Shown here piece by piece: positions 5,817-6,029 of a stretch of DNA of 6,029 nt; position 1 is the stretch's first letter, and each line of letters begins with the position of its first letter. Both the position numbers and the translations under genes were made by a program. The stretch covers positions 1 to 6,029 of the forward strand of contig QGSR01000126.1 in assembly GCA_003387805.1 (NCBI GenBank). The letters are read 5' to 3'. The DNA is from Bacillota bacterium. Its GTDB lineage: Bacteria > Bacillota > Limnochordia > Limnochordales > ZCTH02-B6. Under the pieces are notes generated by a model. That model did no database searches. It was not told where the DNA came from and saw only the letters and a program-made list of their open reading frames with translations.

Positions 5817-6029
5817 AGGCTCCTCGTGAATTGGACTGTTCCTGCGACGACCCGTTGACGCTGCCCCCGCATCCCCTCCTTTGCCACGGCAGCGCCCGGC
5901 GCGGACCGGCGGTGCCCGCCCGCCGCGCCGCCCGGCGGCGCATCGGGCTTCCGGGAAGCACCGTCCCGGCGGCGTTTCCGGCGGTTCGCCGGCGCCGCCC
6001 CGCGCCTCGGCCCCGAATTGACCTGGAAA
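5817..6029. other. GC-rich region upstream of oppA without a recognisable gene
   Basis: Apart from the hairpin at 5968-5999, I see no supported gene here. All three minus-strand frames stay open across most of it, which reflects base composition, and the translations are Arg/Ala/Gly/Pro-rich without family signatures. It also contains AAAGGAGG-type sequence at about 5875-5882 and a small dyad GCTTCC-G-GGAAGC at 5947-5959. No convincing -35/-10 pair was found by eye on the minus strand, so the oppA promoter is unassigned. Confidence 0.5.
5968..5999. repeat. Long GC-rich inverted repeat upstream of oppA
   Basis: Two nested perfect stems: GGCGGCG (5968-5974) with CGCCGCC (5993-5999), and CCGGCG (5978-5983) with CGCCGG (5987-5992), with a three-base bulge and a three-base loop, 13 pairs in total. 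No T-run follows on either strand, so it is not a classical terminator. It could be an extragenic hairpin at the end of an upstream transcript. Confidence 0.55.

Overview
The window holds one five-gene operon on the minus strand, read from high to low coordinates: a peptide-type ABC importer in the order substrate-binding protein (oppA/amiA), two permeases (oppB/amiC, oppC/amiD) and two ATPases (oppD/amiE, oppF/amiF). The last gene runs off the left edge. The long plus-strand reading frames opposite these genes are antisense shadows that stay open because the DNA is GC-rich.

Layout: positions 1-767 encode the 5' part of oppF, 760-1848 oppD, 1861-2826 oppC, 2826-3770 oppB and 3948-5768 oppA. 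oppB to oppF are tightly packed, with an 8-base overlap (oppD/oppF), a 12-base gap (oppC/oppD) and a 1-base TAATG overlap (oppB/oppC), so they should be co-translated. oppA is separated from oppB by 177 bases that contain a strong stem-loop and a perfect 20-bp palindrome and no convincing gene. Upstream of oppA lie about 260 GC-rich bases with a tandem 17-bp repeat next to the ribosome binding site and a long hairpin near the right edge. I could not identify a convincing promoter.

How the genes work together: OppA should bind peptides (or another SBP_bac_5 ligand) outside the membrane and deliver them to the OppB-OppC channel, and OppD-OppF hydrolyse ATP to drive uptake. Segments of OppA, OppB, OppC, OppD and OppF resemble, from memory, the Ami/Opp (AmiACDEF) subfamily of Bacillota more than the enterobacterial Opp or Dpp type, and the gene order is the same. 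True substrate cannot be read from sequence.

Organism: high GC, strong GGAGG-type ribosome binding sites, GTG/TTG starts and Ami-like proteins suggest a high-GC Bacillota-related lineage. OppA has a Sec signal peptide but no lipobox cysteine, which is unusual for a single-membrane Bacillota and would fit a diderm-type lineage (for example Limnochordia) or another periplasm-bearing phylum. This placement is an inference with low confidence.

This is largely an ordinary transporter operon. I see no undescribed system. The items most worth a second look are the Ala-rich N-terminal extension of OppF, the tandem repeat at the oppA leader, the non-lipoprotein OppA, and the cysteine-free C-terminal motif of OppD.
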